DNA from: Ferrovibrio sp964218355
GTDB lineage: Bacteria; Pseudomonadota; Alphaproteobacteria; Ferrovibrionales; Ferrovibrionaceae
Length of the DNA stretch: 64,000 nt
Reading direction: 5' to 3'
Assembly (NCBI RefSeq): GCF_964218355.1
Contig: NZ_CAXPMC010000021.1
Location: 248,001-312,000, forward strand
Each line of letters starts with the position of its first letter. Positions within the stretch are counted from its first letter, which is position 1. The notes under the pieces are model-generated. The model worked only from the letters and a program-made list of their open reading frames with translations. It did not search any database and had not been told where the DNA came from. The position numbers were made by a program, and so were the translations under genes. Shown here one piece after another: positions 63,222 to 64,000 of the stretch.

Positions 63222-64000
63222 CTAACGCCTGAAAATGCCGAGCATTTCCAGGTGCGGCGACCACCTGAACTGGTCGATCGGGGTCACCCGTTCAAGCCGC
63301 CAGCCGGCATCGGCCAGCACCCGGGCATCGCGGGCGAAGGAATTGGCATCGCAGGCCGCCATCACCACCAGCGGCGGCACCGCCGCAGCGCCGGCCGCCA
63401 CGCCGCCCGGCCCGGCCGCGGCCGCCTCTGCCAGCTGCTGCACCTGGGCTTTCGCCCCTGCCCGCGGCGGATCGAGCAGGATCGCATCGAGCTTCCTGAA
63501 TTCGGCGCGGGTCAGCGGCTGCCGCTCGAGATCGCGCATCTCGGCGGTCACCCGGCCGGCCAGGCCGGGCGCGGCCTTTGCCGCCGCCTGCAGGGCGGCA
63601 ATTGCCGGCCGGTCGGCATCGGCGGCCAGCACCGTCTTGCCGGCGACCGCCAGCCTGAGTGCAAAGGCGCCGCAGCCCGAAAACAGGTCGGCCACCCGCT
63701 TCGCATCCTGCAGGGCATCGAGGGCAAGATCCGCCATCGCGGCCTCGGCTTCCGCCGTGGCCTGCAGGAACCCGCCCGGCGCCAGGGTCACCGCCGTCCC
63801 GCCGAACCGCACCAGCGGCGCCTGCGGTCCCTGAAACAGCATCTCGGGGTCGCTGCGCGGATCGAAGCGCCAGCTGAGCCGGCCGAGGCCGGCCGCCTTG
63901 GCGGCACGGCTGAGGGCGATCCGCTCCTGCACCCGCATCTTCAGCTTGCCGGTAATCAGCACATCGGGCCCGGTTTCCGTCTCGGTCACCTTCACGTCCA
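63222..64000 (-). CDS. RlmD/TrmA-family RNA m5U methyltransferase, 5' end outside the window
   Basis: At least 258 residues are visible; the frame stays open to the window edge, so the N-terminal TRAM domain and part of the catalytic lobe are missing. SAM-binding and catalytic regions are seen: VADLFSGCGAFALRLA, VLAADADRPAI, DAILLDPPRAGAKAQV and the PPLVVMAACDANSFARDARVL segment, where the cysteine in ACDANSF is the expected nucleophile. PGGFLQATAEAE matches the substrate-RNA loop of the family. It methylates uridine in 23S rRNA or tRNA; which one is undecided. It lies 65 bases upstream of the tRNA-Gln gene on the same strand. Confidence 0.9.
   Translation of the reverse strand, partial: DVKVTETETGPDVLITGKLKMRVQERIALSRAAKAAGLGRLSWRFDPRSDPEMLFQGPQAPLVRFGGTAVTLAPGGFLQATAEAEAAMADLALDALQDAKRVADLFSGCGAFALRLAVAGKTVLAADADRPAIAALQAAAKAAPGLAGRVTAEMRDLERQPLTRAEFRKLDAILLDPPRAGAKAQVQQLAEAAAAGPGGVAAGAAAVPPLVVMAACDANSFARDARVLADAGWRLERVTPIDQFRWSPHLEMLGIFRR

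Overview
The window is a gene-dense, high-GC chromosomal segment from a Gram-negative alphaproteobacterium. Gene content and protein style fit a Rhodospirillales-like heterotroph: mtaB-ftsY junction, complete System I cytochrome c maturation operon, many ABC importers for organic acids and peptides, HU, AcnA. No species is claimed. I saw no insertion sequence, phage gene, CRISPR array or replication origin, and no gene-free stretch longer than about 300 bases. Most genes lie on the minus strand in long, tightly spaced operons.

Layout: 0-2.3 kb holds the 3' end of an mtaB-like gene, ftsY, a NUDIX hydrolase and a MarR regulator. 2.3-6.3 kb is an SsuABC/NMT1-type importer operon ending in a flavoprotein oxidoreductase. 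6.3-13.9 kb is a whole ccmABCDEFGHI operon, including a 59-residue ccmD with a GTG start, plus a small unknown gene. 14.0-22.4 kb is a branched-chain-amino-acid-type (Liv) importer bracketed by two different acyl-adenylating enzymes (FadD-like first, PaaK-like last). 22.6-29.5 kb has acnA carrying a histone-H1-like basic tail, two FKBP prolyl isomerases, an LpxH-like phosphoesterase, HU and a Bcr/CflA efflux protein. 29.6-36.8 kb is a dipeptide-type ABC operon ending in a phosphonate monoester hydrolase/sulfatase-superfamily enzyme.

37.5-47.0 kb is the most unusual part. It is one operon of ribose-type ABC parts in which one permease is fused to a strictosidine-synthase/SMP-30-like propeller. 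A second, free propeller follows, then the ATPase, then an acyl-CoA synthetase fused to a crotonase domain that has lost both standard catalytic glutamates. A divergent AraC regulator of the FeaR/NphR type sits at its head. I read this as a candidate import, hydrolysis, CoA-activation and crotonase pathway for an unknown, possibly aromatic or lactone-like compound.

48.2-63.0 kb is an iron island. It has the heme importer hmuSTUV, a heme TonB receptor with an N-terminal signalling (STN) domain, its FecR and FecI partners, a PchR-like AraC regulator and, divergently, a second TonB receptor with a FecBCD-type importer and a DUF2218 protein. A Fur-box-like site lies before the second receptor. 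The window closes with tRNA-Gln(CTG) and a truncated RlmD/TrmA-family RNA methyltransferase.
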